Shown: positions 12,354 through 21,437 of the stretch, piece by piece
Layout of the letters: every line of letters starts with the position of its first letter
Numbering within the stretch: position 1 is the first letter of the stretch
NCBI RefSeq assembly: GCF_032164335.1
Contig: NZ_CP134152.1
Span: forward strand, 1-64,000
DNA length: 64,000 bases
Direction of reading: 5' to 3'
Origin: Winslowiella toletana
GTDB taxonomy: Bacteria > Pseudomonadota > Gammaproteobacteria > Enterobacterales > Enterobacteriaceae
Position numbers and translations under genes: made by a program
Notes under the pieces: model-generated
Databases searched by the model: none
The model's input: only the letters and a program-made list of their open reading frames with translations
What the model was told of the DNA's origin: nothing

Positions 12354-13282
12354 AACAGAAAATCTTATTACAGGCGGCGCTACCCGCGCCGTTAATCGCA
12401 GAACTGCAACAGCGCTATCAGCTGATCGATTATCAAACTCTGACGCCAGCCGATTTTTCCGCCGTCGCCGCAGAATTTCAGCTGCTGCTGACCAACGGCG
12501 AAGCCACGGTGACCCGTGAGTTAATCGCTGCGCTGCCCAACCTGGCGCTGATTGCGGTATTTGGCGTCGGCTATGACGGCGTGGACGTGGCCGCTGCGCG
12601 CGAGCATCAGGTGGCGGTAACCCACACCCCGGGAGTGCTGACCGATGATGTCGCAGACCTGGCGATGGGGCTGATGCTGGCGACCTCAAGGCAAATTGTT
12701 GCGGCCCAGCAGTTTATTCAGCAGGGAAGCTGGGCGCAGGGCGGCTATCCATGGACGCGTAAAGTATCGGGTTCGCGGCTGGGTATTGTCGGTCTCGGGC
12801 GCATTGGGATGGCGGTGGCAAAACGCGCCGGGGGATTTGATATGTCGATTGCTTACTGCAACCGTAGCCCGCTTGATGGCGCGCCGTGGCACTATCAGCC
12901 GGATTTACTGACGCTGGCACAGCAGAGTGATTATTTACTGGTCTGCACCCCAGGCGGAGCCAATACCCGCCATCTGATTAATCGGGCGGTGCTCGATGCG
13001 CTGGGTGAACAGGGAACGTTAATCAATATTTCACGCGGTAGCGTGGTTGATCAGCAAGCACTGATCGCCGCGCTGGACGCCGGTACTCTCGGTGCCGCCG
13101 GGCTGGATGTATTTGATGATGAGCCGCGGGTGCCGGATGCACTGCAAAATCGTGCCAATGTGGTGATTACGCCGCATATGGCCAGTGCCACCTGGTCGAC
13201 GCGGAAAGCGATGTCGCAACTGGTTCTGGATAACGTGCAGGCGTTTTTTGCCGGTCATTCACTGGTGACGCCGATACCCTAA
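12350..13282 (+). CDS. D-isomer-specific 2-hydroxyacid dehydrogenase
   Basis: A 310-residue NAD(P)-dependent reductase of the D-2-hydroxyacid dehydrogenase family (glyoxylate/hydroxypyruvate reductase-like). It has the dinucleotide loop GLGRIG, the catalytic Arg in NISRGSVVD, the Glu in DVFDDEP and the His in TPHMASAT, in the family order. The ATG overlaps the stop of the transporter gene (ATGA), so the pair is coupled and probably handles a 2-keto or 2-hydroxy acid taken up by that transporter. The actual substrate is not evident, and it is distinct from ghrB at 18046-19020. Confidence 0.88.
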   Translation: MKQKILLQAALPAPLIAELQQRYQLIDYQTLTPADFSAVAAEFQLLLTNGEATVTRELIAALPNLALIAVFGVGYDGVDVAAAREHQVAVTHTPGVLTDDVADLAMGLMLATSRQIVAAQQFIQQGSWAQGGYPWTRKVSGSRLGIVGLGRIGMAVAKRAGGFDMSIAYCNRSPLDGAPWHYQPDLLTLAQQSDYLLVCTPGGANTRHLINRAVLDALGEQGTLINISRGSVVDQQALIAALDAGTLGAAGLDVFDDEPRVPDALQNRANVVITPHMASATWSTRKAMSQLVLDNVQAFFAGHSLVTPIP

Positions 13283-13293
13283 TGGCAGCGAAT

Positions 13294-13330
13294 GTTTTAC
13301 CCTTAACAGAATCACCGTGAAGGGTAAAAC
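13294..13330 (+). promoter_or_regulatory. Hairpin covering the yidR ribosome-binding site
   Basis: GTTTTACCCTT (13294-13304) and AAGGGTAAAAC (13320-13330) form a perfect 11-bp stem with a 15-base loop. The 3-prime arm contains the only Shine-Dalgarno-like sequence (AAGGG) of yidR, whose ATG is at 13333, so the folded RNA would block initiation. No T-run follows, which argues against a plain terminator. It may be a translational control hairpin, or a DNA operator dyad. Confidence 0.6.
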
Positions 13331-13332
13331 AG

Positions 13333-14601
13333 ATGACGGAAAAACAGCTTACTTTTGATGACCGGAACCATCAGCTCACTAATATCAATGTCTGGACCGC
13401 CGACAGTCAGTGGCTGGTATACGATCTGCGCCCGTCCGGCGCGTCCTTTACCAGCCTGACGGTTGAACGCGTTAACTGCGCCACCGGTGCAACTGAAGTG
13501 CTGTATCAGGCCACTCAGGGCGCGCACGTGGGCGTGATAACCGCCAGCCCTGATCTGCCTGCCCGCTACGTCTGTATTCACGGGCCGGAACATCCCGACA
13601 GCCACTGGCAGTATGATTTTCACCATCGTCGCGGCGTGATCATTCAGCACGGCCAGGCGGAAAACCTCGATGCCTGTGATATCACCGCACCTTTTACCCC
13701 AGGCGCATTGCGCGGCGGCTCGCATGTGCATGTGTTCAGCCCTGACGGATCGCGTCTGAGTTTCACCTATAACGACCATGTGATGCATGAATGGGATGCC
13801 AGAGAAGATTTACGTAACGTTGGCGTGGCGGTGCCGCTGCATGCGGTCTGCCCGGTTAAACAGCATCCACGGGAATATGACGGCAGCCATTTCTGTGTGC
13901 TGGTGAGTCAGACCAGTGCAAAACCGATTCCCGGCAGCGATGAGATCAACCGTGCTTATGAAGAGGGATGGATCGGCAATCAGGGCTATCGCAAGCCGGA
14001 CGGTAGCCAGCAGCGCTGGGCGCTGGCATTTATTGGCGATACGCTGAGCAGCCAGGGCGACACGCTGGCGGAGGTGTTTATTGTCGATTTACCGGAAAAA
14101 ATGCAGGATTACGCGCAGGCGGGCGACTGGCCGCTGGAAGGTAGTGAAACGCGCTTACCGGCTCCGCCGCGGGGTGTGCATCAGCGTCGCCTGACGTTTA
14201 GCGCCGAGCGGCGCTATCCCGGCGTTGTCAGCCAGCCGCGCCACTGGCTGCGCGCCTCGCCGGATGGCAGCGCCATTGCTTTTCTGATGAAAGACGACCG
14301 CGGTATTGTCCAGCTGTGGACGGTCTCGCCGAATGGCGGCGCTCCGCAGCAGATTACCCGCAGCGCCAGCGATATTCAGTCAGCGTTTAGCTGGCACCCA
14401 CAGGGTAACGCGCTGGCGTTTATTTGCGATAACAGCGTGATGTTATGTGAGGTAGTCAGCGGGAAGATGCAGAGATTAACGGCACGCAGTGACAGCGCGC
14501 CGTGCGGAGATGCGGTGGTGATATCGCCGGACGGCCAGCAGGTGGCCTATGTGCGCGATATCAATGGCTACCGTCAAATCTTTACGGCCGCGATCAATTA
14601 G
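13333..14601 (+). CDS. yidR: YidR-type beta-propeller protein (DUF3748)
   Basis: A 422-residue protein with TolB/PD40-like propeller repeats (for example HVFSPDGSRLSFTYND, WLRASPDGSAIAFLMKD, VISPDGQQVAYVRD), corresponding to E. coli YidR, whose molecular function is not established. No signal peptide is seen at MTEKQLTFDDRNHQ, so it is likely cytoplasmic. The neighbouring yidQ and ibpA match the E. coli order and support the name. Its ribosome site lies inside a perfect hairpin. The end overlaps the convergent yidQ by 8 bases. Confidence 0.88.
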   Translation: MTEKQLTFDDRNHQLTNINVWTADSQWLVYDLRPSGASFTSLTVERVNCATGATEVLYQATQGAHVGVITASPDLPARYVCIHGPEHPDSHWQYDFHHRRGVIIQHGQAENLDACDITAPFTPGALRGGSHVHVFSPDGSRLSFTYNDHVMHEWDAREDLRNVGVAVPLHAVCPVKQHPREYDGSHFCVLVSQTSAKPIPGSDEINRAYEEGWIGNQGYRKPDGSQQRWALAFIGDTLSSQGDTLAEVFIVDLPEKMQDYAQAGDWPLEGSETRLPAPPRGVHQRRLTFSAERRYPGVVSQPRHWLRASPDGSAIAFLMKDDRGIVQLWTVSPNGGAPQQITRSASDIQSAFSWHPQGNALAFICDNSVMLCEVVSGKMQRLTARSDSAPCGDAVVISPDGQQVAYVRDINGYRQIFTAAIN

Positions 14602-14950
14602 CGGCCAGTGGAGCGCTTTCTACCATGCTGTCATGAGTTTGTGACAGCTTTTCGCTTTGCAGTACACGTTCGCGCGGTGAGTCTTCCGCTTTATTATCAT
14701 CAGAGCGGGCGTAGTCCCACGGCAACAGCAGCGTATCCATAACGGCGGAAAACGGCAGGTCGATCACCGCCAGGGGTTTAAGCGCCCAACTGGTCTGGTC
14801 ATCGGCAATAATAGCAGCACTGGCGCGCGTGCCTGGGTAGTAACCCTGGCTGGCGCCGGTATGTGACATTACACTGGAACAGCCGGTAGTACTTGCCAGA
14901 GAACAGCAAGCGAACAGACCGGCTAAATGGTAACGCTTAATTGCTTTCAT
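14594..14950 (-). CDS. yidQ: YidQ/YceK-family lipoprotein
   Basis: A 118-residue small lipoprotein of unknown function, recognised by its central conserved part GCSSVMSHTG, YPGTRASA and LPFSAVMDTLLLPWD, shared with E. coli YidQ. The N-terminus MKAIKRYHLAGLFACCSLASTTGC is a lipoprotein signal with Cys24 as the lipidation site; the lipobox TTGC is less typical than the usual L-x-G-C. ATG 14950 is chosen over an in-frame upstream ATG because AAGGGA lies 8 bases before it. Confidence 0.85.
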   Translation of the reverse strand: MKAIKRYHLAGLFACCSLASTTGCSSVMSHTGASQGYYPGTRASAAIIADDQTSWALKPLAVIDLPFSAVMDTLLLPWDYARSDDNKAEDSPRERVLQSEKLSQTHDSMVESAPLAAN

Positions 14951-15118
14951 CTTGAATATCCCTTCAGCCATGGTCACAGTGCCTGCCTGAGTTTACTCGC
15001 CGACGAGCAGGGAAACTTCCCGGTTACTCTGTGGTAACTCTTACCCGATTCTCAGCGATGTCTCAAATGAGTGTATGTCATTTACCGTGGGATGGTTAAA
15101 AAAATTGCTGGCCCCACA

Positions 15119-15146
15119 CTTGAAAGCGACATAAATGTCACCATTT
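15119..15146 (+). promoter_or_regulatory. Sigma-32 (heat-shock) promoter of ibpA
   Basis: CTTGAAA at 15119-15125 (perfect sigma-32 -35 element) and CACCATTT at 15139-15146 (consensus CCCCATnT) are separated by 13 bases, the range used by RpoH promoters. It gives a leader of roughly 105 bases before the ibpA start, long enough for the thermosensor below. Confidence 0.85.
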
Positions 15147-15154
15147 TTAAATCA

Positions 15155-15258
15155 CGGTCACAAAAGAGTACGCCGACAGGGTACTGCTTTGATGGCTGAC
15201 AGCCTGTCCATTGGGGAAGGTTGTTTATCTCACTCGCTGAATTTCAGGAGCTATTACT
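15155..15258 (+). promoter_or_regulatory. ROSE-type RNA thermometer in the ibpA leader
   Basis: In the last hairpin of the leader, CUC (15233-15235) and CUGA (15237-15240) pair with UCAG (15244-15247) and GAG (15248-15250), leaving G15236 bulged opposite the Shine-Dalgarno AGGAG. This is the diagnostic ROSE motif (U-U/C-GCU with a bulged G against the ribosome site), which masks translation at low temperature and melts on heat shock. The upstream boundary is only approximate, as I did not fold the full leader. Confidence 0.8.
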
Positions 15259-15675
15259 ATGCGTAACTTTGATCTCTCTCCACTTTACCGTTCTGCTATT
15301 GGTTTCGATCGTCTGATTAACCTGCTGGAATCCAATCAGGGCCAGAGCAACGGCGGCTATCCTCCGTATAACGTCGAGCTGGTGGATGAAAATCACTACC
15401 GGATTACCATTGCCGTGGCAGGATTCGCTCAGAGCGAACTGGATATCACTTCCCACGACAATCTGCTGATTATTCGCGGTGCGCATGCTGATGAGCAAAC
15501 TGAGCGCCAGTATCTCTATCAGGGCATCGCCGAGCGTAACTTCGAGCGTAAATTCCAGCTGGCCGAGCACGTGCACGTCCGTGATGCACGTTTAGAAAAT
15601 GGCCTGCTGTATATCGAACTGGAGCGTGTGGTTCCTGAAGCCATGAAGCCACGCCGTATCGATATTCTTAGCTAA
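15259..15675 (+). CDS. ibpA: Small heat-shock protein IbpA
   Basis: IbpA is an ATP-independent holdase that coats protein aggregates for later disaggregation by ClpB/DnaK. The 138-residue protein closely matches E. coli IbpA over its length ([52 protein letters not shown]), including the alpha-crystallin domain and a C-terminal I-x-I-like tail RRIDILS. AGGAGC at 15246-15251 serves ATG 15259 and is masked by the ROSE hairpin. No ibpB follows; a terminator-like hairpin comes 15 bases after the stop. Confidence 0.97.
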   Translation: MRNFDLSPLYRSAIGFDRLINLLESNQGQSNGGYPPYNVELVDENHYRITIAVAGFAQSELDITSHDNLLIIRGAHADEQTERQYLYQGIAERNFERKFQLAEHVHVRDARLENGLLYIELERVVPEAMKPRRIDILS

Positions 15676-15690
15676 TTGCGACGTTGTTAC

Positions 15691-15715
15691 AGCAGCCAGC
15701 ACCCGTCTGGCTGCT
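15691..15715 (+). terminator. Hairpin after ibpA
   Basis: AGCAGCCAG / CTGGCTGCT (15691-15699, 15707-15715), a 9-bp stem with a 7-base loop followed by GAATTATT. It sits between convergent ibpA and eamA and probably terminates ibpA; the T-tract is weak. Confidence 0.6.
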
Positions 15716-15718
15716 GAA

Positions 15719-16630
15719 TTATTGCTGGTGCTGCCGCACATTGCGCGATGGCATCAGCATTCCGCCAAACATATTGAGTAACAGTCCGGCGATAATTATC
15801 CCCGCGCCTACCATCTGCATCAGTGACAAGCTTTCATCCAGCAGTAAAGCCGCACTAATAATACCCACCACCGGCACCAGTAATGCCAGCGGCGCAACCC
15901 GCCAGGTTTCATAACGCTTCAGCAAACTCCCCCAGATGGCATAGCCGACAATAGTGGCGATAAACGCCAGGTAAATCAGCGCCATAATGGTTGTTGAGTT
16001 AATGTTTATCAGGCTGGAAATCATCGCTGACGAACCGTCATACAGCCAGGAACAGGCCAGAAAAGGCCCCACGGGAATCAGCGCGCTCCAGACCACCAGC
16101 GACATCACCGGCACCTGACTATTACGCATAATCACCTTATTGGTGATATTGCCCAGCGCCCAAGACAGCGCCGCTGCCAGTGTCAGCAGCAGAGTGACAA
16201 CAGTGATACCGCCGCTCTGATTCGCCATACCGGCCTCTGCCAGCACCAGCATACCGGCCGAAGCCAGCAGAATGCCGGCAATATGGTTCCACTTCAGCTT
16301 TTCAGACAGCAACACTGCGCCGAGCAGAATGGTGAAAAAGGCCTGAGCCTGAATCACCAGTGAAGCGATACCGGCTGGCATTCCCAGCTTGATTGCCAGG
16401 AAAAGAAACGCGAACTGACCAAAACTGATGGTCATACCATAAGCCAACAGCCATCTGAGCGGGACTTTCGGCGGTTTGATAAAAAGGATTGCCGGAAAAG
16501 CCACCAGTGCAAAGCGCAAGCCGGCCAGAAGAAATGGCGGCATATCGTGGAGACCGACTTTAATCACCACAAAATTCACTCCCCAGGCGATTACTACGCA
16601 GAGAGCCAGCAGCATATCTTTGACCGACAT
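15719..16630 (-). CDS. eamA: O-acetylserine/cysteine exporter, EamA family
   Basis: A 303-residue inner-membrane drug/metabolite transporter with ten predicted helices in two EamA repeats. It resembles E. coli EamA (YdeD), an exporter of cysteine-pathway metabolites, through segments such as VVIAWGVNFVVIKVGLHDMPP, MPAGIASLVIQAQAFFTILLGA and RYETWRVAPLALLVPVVGI. It begins 22 bases after the end of avtA on the same strand, so the two may be cotranscribed. This pairing differs from E. coli, where they are unlinked. Confidence 0.88.
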   Translation of the reverse strand: MSVKDMLLALCVVIAWGVNFVVIKVGLHDMPPFLLAGLRFALVAFPAILFIKPPKVPLRWLLAYGMTISFGQFAFLFLAIKLGMPAGIASLVIQAQAFFTILLGAVLLSEKLKWNHIAGILLASAGMLVLAEAGMANQSGGITVVTLLLTLAAALSWALGNITNKVIMRNSQVPVMSLVVWSALIPVGPFLACSWLYDGSSAMISSLININSTTIMALIYLAFIATIVGYAIWGSLLKRYETWRVAPLALLVPVVGIISAALLLDESLSLMQMVGAGIIIAGLLLNMFGGMLMPSRNVRQHQQ

Positions 16631-16652
16631 AGCGTTATCCTTCTTTAAGCGT

Positions 16653-17906
16653 TTACACCCCTTCAGCGTGGGCGCGATCGATCTCTTCGGCGAGAATTTT
16701 AATGCCTTTCTCGATAGTCTCGCTGTCCGGCACGTAGTTCATGCGCATGCACTGATGAGTATGCGGCCATTCGTGCTCCAGCCCCGGGAAGAAGAAGTGG
16801 CCCGGTACCATCAATACGCCGCGCTGCTTCAGGCGCTGATAGAGCACTTCGGTGGTAATCGGCAGATCTTTAAACCACAGCCAAAGGAAAATAGCGCCTT
16901 CTGGTTTGTGAATCAGGCAGCGATCTGCTGATAAATAGCGGCGAATGACGGCAATCGTCTCAGTTACGCGCTGCTGATAGAATGGCTTAATGACGTCGTT
17001 CGAGAGCCGCAGCAGATCGCCGCGCTTGATCATTTCATTGGCTATCGCCGGGCCAATACTGCCTGGTGCCAGGCTGATGATGCCGTTCATATTACCGATC
17101 GCCGAAATCACTTTTTCGTCGCCAATAATAATGCCGCAGCGTGAACCCGGCAGGCCGAGCTTGGACAGGCTCATGCACAGAATAATGTTGGGATTCCACA
17201 GCGGGCGTACATCGCTGAAAATAATGCCCGGGAAGGGAACGCCGTAGGCATTGTCGATCAGCAGCGGGATATCATGCTGTTGCGCCAGTACGTCGAGCTT
17301 CATCAGCTCTTCATCGGTAATCACATTGCCGGTCGGGTTGGTTGGGCGTGAAACGCAGATTAACCCGGTATCCTCGGTGATCGTTAAATGCTCGAAGTCG
17401 ACGTGATATTTAAACTGGCCTTCCGGCAGTAGCTCAATATTCGGCTTGGCGGAAACAAACAGATCCTCATCCAGCCCGGCGTCGGCATAACCGAGATATT
17501 CCGGCGCCAGCGGAAACAGCACGCGCTTCTTGCTGCCGTCGGCGCGACGCCCGGCATAAAGATTAAACAGATAGAAGAACGCGCTCTGACTGCCGTTAGT
17601 TAAGGCAATATTTTTCGGCGAAATTTGCCAGCCAAGATGTTCGCGCAGCATCTCTGCCAGCGCATCCAGCAGCACGGTTTTGCCGCGTGGTCCATCATAG
17701 TTACACAGTGCATCAGTCAGCTTGCCTTCATCATGCATCTGCTGCAACAACTGCTGAAAATAGTCATTCATCGCCGGAATCTGGGCCGGATTACCGCCGC
17801 CCAGCATCACTGTACCGGGGGTGCGTAAGCCTTCGCCCATGTCTTCCATCAGGCGGGTGATGCCTGAGTGGCGGGTAAATTTGTCACCAAAAACGGAAAA
17901 GGTCAT
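16653..17906 (-). CDS. avtA: Valine-pyruvate aminotransferase
   Basis: AvtA is a PLP enzyme that interconverts valine plus pyruvate with 2-ketoisovalerate plus alanine. From ATG 17906 the product is 417 residues, identical in length to E. coli AvtA, starting MTFSVFGDKFTRHSG. PLP-binding features include the glycine-rich NGSQSAFFYLF region, SRPTNPTGNV, DNAYGVP and the Schiff-base lysine K249 in SMSLSKLGLPGSR. An in-frame ATG 25 codons upstream would add an unconserved extension. Confidence 0.96.
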   Translation of the reverse strand: MTFSVFGDKFTRHSGITRLMEDMGEGLRTPGTVMLGGGNPAQIPAMNDYFQQLLQQMHDEGKLTDALCNYDGPRGKTVLLDALAEMLREHLGWQISPKNIALTNGSQSAFFYLFNLYAGRRADGSKKRVLFPLAPEYLGYADAGLDEDLFVSAKPNIELLPEGQFKYHVDFEHLTITEDTGLICVSRPTNPTGNVITDEELMKLDVLAQQHDIPLLIDNAYGVPFPGIIFSDVRPLWNPNIILCMSLSKLGLPGSRCGIIIGDEKVISAIGNMNGIISLAPGSIGPAIANEMIKRGDLLRLSNDVIKPFYQQRVTETIAVIRRYLSADRCLIHKPEGAIFLWLWFKDLPITTEVLYQRLKQRGVLMVPGHFFFPGLEHEWPHTHQCMRMNYVPDSETIEKGIKILAEEIDRAHAEGV

Positions 17907-18010
17907 AGCGTGTAAATCATTTGTTAGCGCAAAAGGTGAGTCACCATAACGCCAGAGGAAAGGGGGTGCAATGGCTATCACAAATATAAAACGAGGCGGC
18001 CGAAACAGGT

Positions 18011-18036
18011 TCCGGGAGCCGTTTTCAGCTCCCGGA
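18011..18036 (-). terminator. Hairpin downstream of ghrB
   Basis: TCCGGGAGC / GCTCCCGGA (18011-18019, 18028-18036) with an 8-base loop, 10 bases beyond the ghrB stop on the minus strand. Following minus-strand bases (ACCTGTTTCG) give only a weak T-tract. It likely ends the kgu-ghrB transcript before avtA. Confidence 0.6.
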
Positions 18037-18045
18037 ATCTGGGGG

Positions 18046-19020
18046 TTATTTCAGCAATTGCGGGTTAACGCAGTTTTTCTCAACTTTACCGCTCAGCGCG
18101 GCAATCAGGTTATCAACCGCATCCTTTGCCATTCCGTAGCGCGTTTCATGGGTTGCGGAACCAATATGCGGCAGTGCCACGACATTCGGCAGCGTCAGCA
18201 GCGGCGAATCAACCGGTAACGGTTCCTGCTCGAACACGTCCAGACCGGCGGCGTGAAGGGTGCCGCCTTTCAGCGCGTCAATCAGCGCCTGCTCGTCGAC
18301 CACCGGACCGCGTCCGGCATTAATTAAAACTGCGCTGCTCTTCATTTTTGCCAGCTGCTCGCGACCAATCAGATGATGGGTTTGCTCGGTCAGTGGCAGG
18401 CTGATGCACAAAAAATCGGACTCTTTCAGCAGGGTGTCGAGATCGCAATACTGCGCGTCGAAACGCTGTTCAGCTTCTTCATGATGCTTACGCGCGTTAT
18501 ATAAAATCGGCATGCTAAAGCCGAGATGCGCACGCTGCGCCAGCGCCAGACCGATGCGGCCCATGCCAAGAATACCCAGTTTTTTATGATGAACATCGAT
18601 GCCGAACCAGTCCGCACCGATACTGCTTTGCCATTCACCGGCCTTCACGCGTTCGGCCACTTCTACCACGCGCCGCGCCGAAGAGAGCACCAGCGCCATC
18701 ATGGTATCAGCGACGGTTTCCGTCAGCACGGTTGGCGTGTGCATCAGCAGCACGCCACGCTGATTCAGCGCGTCGACGTCAAAGTTGTCATAACCGACGG
18801 AAACGGTCGAGGCGACGCGCAGTTTTGGCGCTTTGGCCAGAAAGGTGCCATCCACTTTGCCGCCCGAACCGAGAATACCCTCAGCCGATGCGAACGCTGC
18901 GGCGTGCTTCTCCAGGTTCTCTGCGGTCAGGCCATCGATTTCGGTTACGGTAAAGTGTTCATCAAGACGCTGGCGTAAATCGTCAGGTAAGGATTTATAC
19001 AACACCACTGAAGGCTTCAT
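18046..19020 (-). CDS. ghrB: Glyoxylate/hydroxypyruvate/2-ketogluconate reductase GhrB
   Basis: A 324-residue D-2-hydroxyacid dehydrogenase, same length as E. coli GhrB (YiaE/TkrA), which reduces glyoxylate, hydroxypyruvate and 2-ketogluconate with NADPH. Features are [15 protein letters not shown], the nucleotide loop [19 protein letters not shown] (catalytic Arg), DVFEQEP (Glu) and [12 protein letters not shown] (His). ATG 19020 is preferred over an upstream in-frame start. It lies downstream of kguE-kguK-kguT, the place held by kguD (2-keto-6-phosphogluconate reductase) in Pseudomonas, so it may act in that pathway; sequence alone favours GhrB. Confidence 0.9.
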   Translation of the reverse strand: MKPSVVLYKSLPDDLRQRLDEHFTVTEIDGLTAENLEKHAAAFASAEGILGSGGKVDGTFLAKAPKLRVASTVSVGYDNFDVDALNQRGVLLMHTPTVLTETVADTMMALVLSSARRVVEVAERVKAGEWQSSIGADWFGIDVHHKKLGILGMGRIGLALAQRAHLGFSMPILYNARKHHEEAEQRFDAQYCDLDTLLKESDFLCISLPLTEQTHHLIGREQLAKMKSSAVLINAGRGPVVDEQALIDALKGGTLHAAGLDVFEQEPLPVDSPLLTLPNVVALPHIGSATHETRYGMAKDAVDNLIAALSGKVEKNCVNPQLLK

Positions 19021-19102
19021 GCGTTTCTCCCTGTTAAAGCAATTTAATGCGCTGAGGGCGACACGCATGTCGCCCAGGATTATGTTAACGACCTGGCCAT
19101 TT

Positions 19103-20386
19103 TCAGGCGGATTTTGCGCCCTGACCCATCGGCTGCTGCTTGTTGTCGGCGGGTTTAACGATCAGCGTCAGCCAGACCGCAACCAGTAATGCCGCACCCA
19201 TAAAAATATAGGATGCCGACGGGCTACCGGTAGCACCGTTGAGATAGCCGACAAACCATGAGCCGGTAAACGAACCGAGTGCGCCCATGCTGTTGATCAG
19301 CGCCATTGCCCCGCCGGAAACATTGCGCGGCAGCATTTCAGGAATGATGGCGAAGAACGGGCCATAAGGTGCATACATTGCCGCTCCGGCAACCACCAGT
19401 AGCGCATAAGACATCCAGAAATTACCCGGGCCAACCAGATAGGAACCTAAAAAGGCCAGCGCACCAATTAACAGCAGCGGCCAGACAAACAATTTGCGGT
19501 TCTGTAATTTATCCGATGCCCATGAAACGATAATCATCGCAATGGTGGCGGCCAGATAAGGCACCGCAGAAAGCCAGCCAGCTTCTACCATACCCATTTG
19601 TGTGCCGTTGCGCAGTATTGATGGCAGCCACAGCACGAAACCATAAACCCCAATGCTCCAGGCGAAATACTGCATGCACAGCAGGATGACATTGCGCGAT
19701 TTAAACGCTTCACGGTAGTTGGGTACCGCTTTAATGCTCTCCTGCTCTCTTTTCAGCTCAGCTTGCAGCGCGGCTTTTTCGTCCTCGCTCAGCCATTTTG
19801 CCTGCGCCGGTTTGTCCTGCACCAAAAACCACCAGGCGATGGCCCAAATTACCGCCGGGAAGCCCTCGATGATAAACATCTCGCGCCAGCCGTAGGATTC
19901 GATCAGATAACCGGATACTACCGACATCCACAGCACCGTCACCGGATTGCCGAGGATCAGGAAGGTATTGGCGCGCGAGCGCTCCGATTTGGTAAACCAG
20001 TTACTGATATAAATCAGCATGGCGGGCATCACCGCCGCTTCCACCACGCCGAGAATAAAACGAATGGCGGCCAGCATCGGAATATTACTGACGATGCCGG
20101 TCAGTGACGCACAGCCCCCCCACAGGATCAGACACCAGAAAATCAGCTTTTTCACGCTGCGGCGTTCAGCATAAATCGCGCCGGGGATCTGGAAGAAGAA
20201 ATAGCCGAGGAAGAACAGCGCGCCCAGTAACGATGACATGCCTTTGGTAATGCCTAAATCTTCATTAATCCCGGCTGCTGAGGCGAAACTGAAGTTCGCC
20301 CGGTCCAGATACGCCAGACTGTAGGTGATAAACACGATGGGCATGATGTACCACCAGCGTTTAGGCGCGATCGTATGCTTTTTCAT
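19103..20386 (-). CDS. kguT: MFS transporter, probable 2-ketogluconate uptake (KguT)
   Basis: A 427-residue 12-helix ACS-family symporter with the family opening [24 protein letters not shown], the helix-4/5 region [28 protein letters not shown] and a large cytoplasmic loop after helix 6. Its place between kguK and ghrB, with a PtxS-like regulator upstream, makes 2-ketogluconate the probable substrate; the family itself covers many sugar acids, so specificity is inferred. It ends about 80 bases before ghrB. Confidence 0.85.
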   Translation of the reverse strand: MKKHTIAPKRWWYIMPIVFITYSLAYLDRANFSFASAAGINEDLGITKGMSSLLGALFFLGYFFFQIPGAIYAERRSVKKLIFWCLILWGGCASLTGIVSNIPMLAAIRFILGVVEAAVMPAMLIYISNWFTKSERSRANTFLILGNPVTVLWMSVVSGYLIESYGWREMFIIEGFPAVIWAIAWWFLVQDKPAQAKWLSEDEKAALQAELKREQESIKAVPNYREAFKSRNVILLCMQYFAWSIGVYGFVLWLPSILRNGTQMGMVEAGWLSAVPYLAATIAMIIVSWASDKLQNRKLFVWPLLLIGALAFLGSYLVGPGNFWMSYALLVVAGAAMYAPYGPFFAIIPEMLPRNVSGGAMALINSMGALGSFTGSWFVGYLNGATGSPSASYIFMGAALLVAVWLTLIVKPADNKQQPMGQGAKSA

Positions 20387-20478
20387 AATCTAATCCTCTG
20401 TTGAGGTGGCCGCATTCTGGTCCACTGGGGATCGATGCGATTTTATTTTGTAGCAGGGACCTGTGGTTCAGCCGACGA

Positions 20479-21432
20479 CTAAAAGTCGCCGAGTTCAGCG
20501 CGCGTCGGTAGCCCTTCGCTGTCGCCAATCACCTGAATCGCCAGTGAGCCGATTTTGTTGCCGCGTTTAATCGCCTGCGGCAGCGACTTACCTTCCAGTA
20601 ACGCGCTGATCACGCCAACCGCAAAGCCATCGCCTGCGCCAACGGTATCCACCACGTTTTCTACTCTGATCGCTTCCACCTGGCCTTTCTCGCCCTGTGC
20701 GGTTTTGTACCAGGCGCCGTCGCAGCCGGTTTTGATAATTACCGCTTTCACGCCCTTATCGAGGTAAAAGTCAGCAATCGCTTCTGGCTGGCTGTAACCG
20801 GTCAGGATTTTGCCCTCTTTCTCGCCGGGCAGTACCCAGTCGGCATACTCTGCCAGATGGTTCAGCTGCCGGACCATCTCCTGTTCGCTCGACCACAGCA
20901 CCGGACGCAGATTCGGATCAAAAGAGATAGTTTTCCCCAACGAACGCATCTCTTTCGCCGCATATTTCGACAGTTCCAGCGAGCTGTCAGAGATCGCGGC
21001 TGAGACACCACTCAAATGTAAATGGCGTGCCGCGCCAAAATAGTCGCGGTTGAAGTCTTCAATCGAAAGATGGCTGGCAGCCGAACCTTTGCGGAAATAT
21101 TCCACCAGCGGATCGGAGCCATCATCGACTTTTGATTTCAGTTGAAAACCGGTGGGATAGCGCTTATCTACCGTGACCTGACGATGATCGACCTGCTCTT
21201 TCTCCAGCTGCTGACAGGTAAAGCGGCCAAAGGAGTCGTCACCGACGCGGCTGACCCAGCCGACTTTCAGCCCCAGTCGTGACAGGCCGATCGCCACATT
21301 CAGCTCGGCGCCGGCGATACGCTTGATAAAGCTCTCTGCGGCGGCCAGATCGCCAGTTTCGCGCGCGACAAACATCGCCATCGCTTCACCGATGGTTACT
21401 GCATCCAGCATGCCATTGCTGTTAGTTGTCAT
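20479..21432 (-). CDS. kguK: 2-ketogluconokinase (PfkB family)
   Basis: A 317-residue ribokinase/PfkB kinase predicted to make 2-keto-6-phosphogluconate from 2-ketogluconate. The N-terminal substrate region GAELNVAIGLSRLGLKVGWVSRVGDDSFG and the C-terminal catalytic signature DTVGAGDGFAVGVISALL (general-base Asp in GAGD) are intact. It starts 5 bases after kguE with GAGGAG in the kguE tail as ribosome site, so the two are coupled. KDG kinase (KdgK) is the closest alternative; the operon context favours KguK. Confidence 0.87.
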   Translation of the reverse strand: MTTNSNGMLDAVTIGEAMAMFVARETGDLAAAESFIKRIAGAELNVAIGLSRLGLKVGWVSRVGDDSFGRFTCQQLEKEQVDHRQVTVDKRYPTGFQLKSKVDDGSDPLVEYFRKGSAASHLSIEDFNRDYFGAARHLHLSGVSAAISDSSLELSKYAAKEMRSLGKTISFDPNLRPVLWSSEQEMVRQLNHLAEYADWVLPGEKEGKILTGYSQPEAIADFYLDKGVKAVIIKTGCDGAWYKTAQGEKGQVEAIRVENVVDTVGAGDGFAVGVISALLEGKSLPQAIKRGNKIGSLAIQVIGDSEGLPTRAELGDF

Positions 21433-21437
21433 CAGGG

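Noticed and set aside
13294-13330. Terminator of the 2-hydroxyacid dehydrogenase gene
   Set aside because: The stem is perfect, but no T-run follows and the 3-prime arm is the yidR ribosome site, so a translational or operator role fits better.
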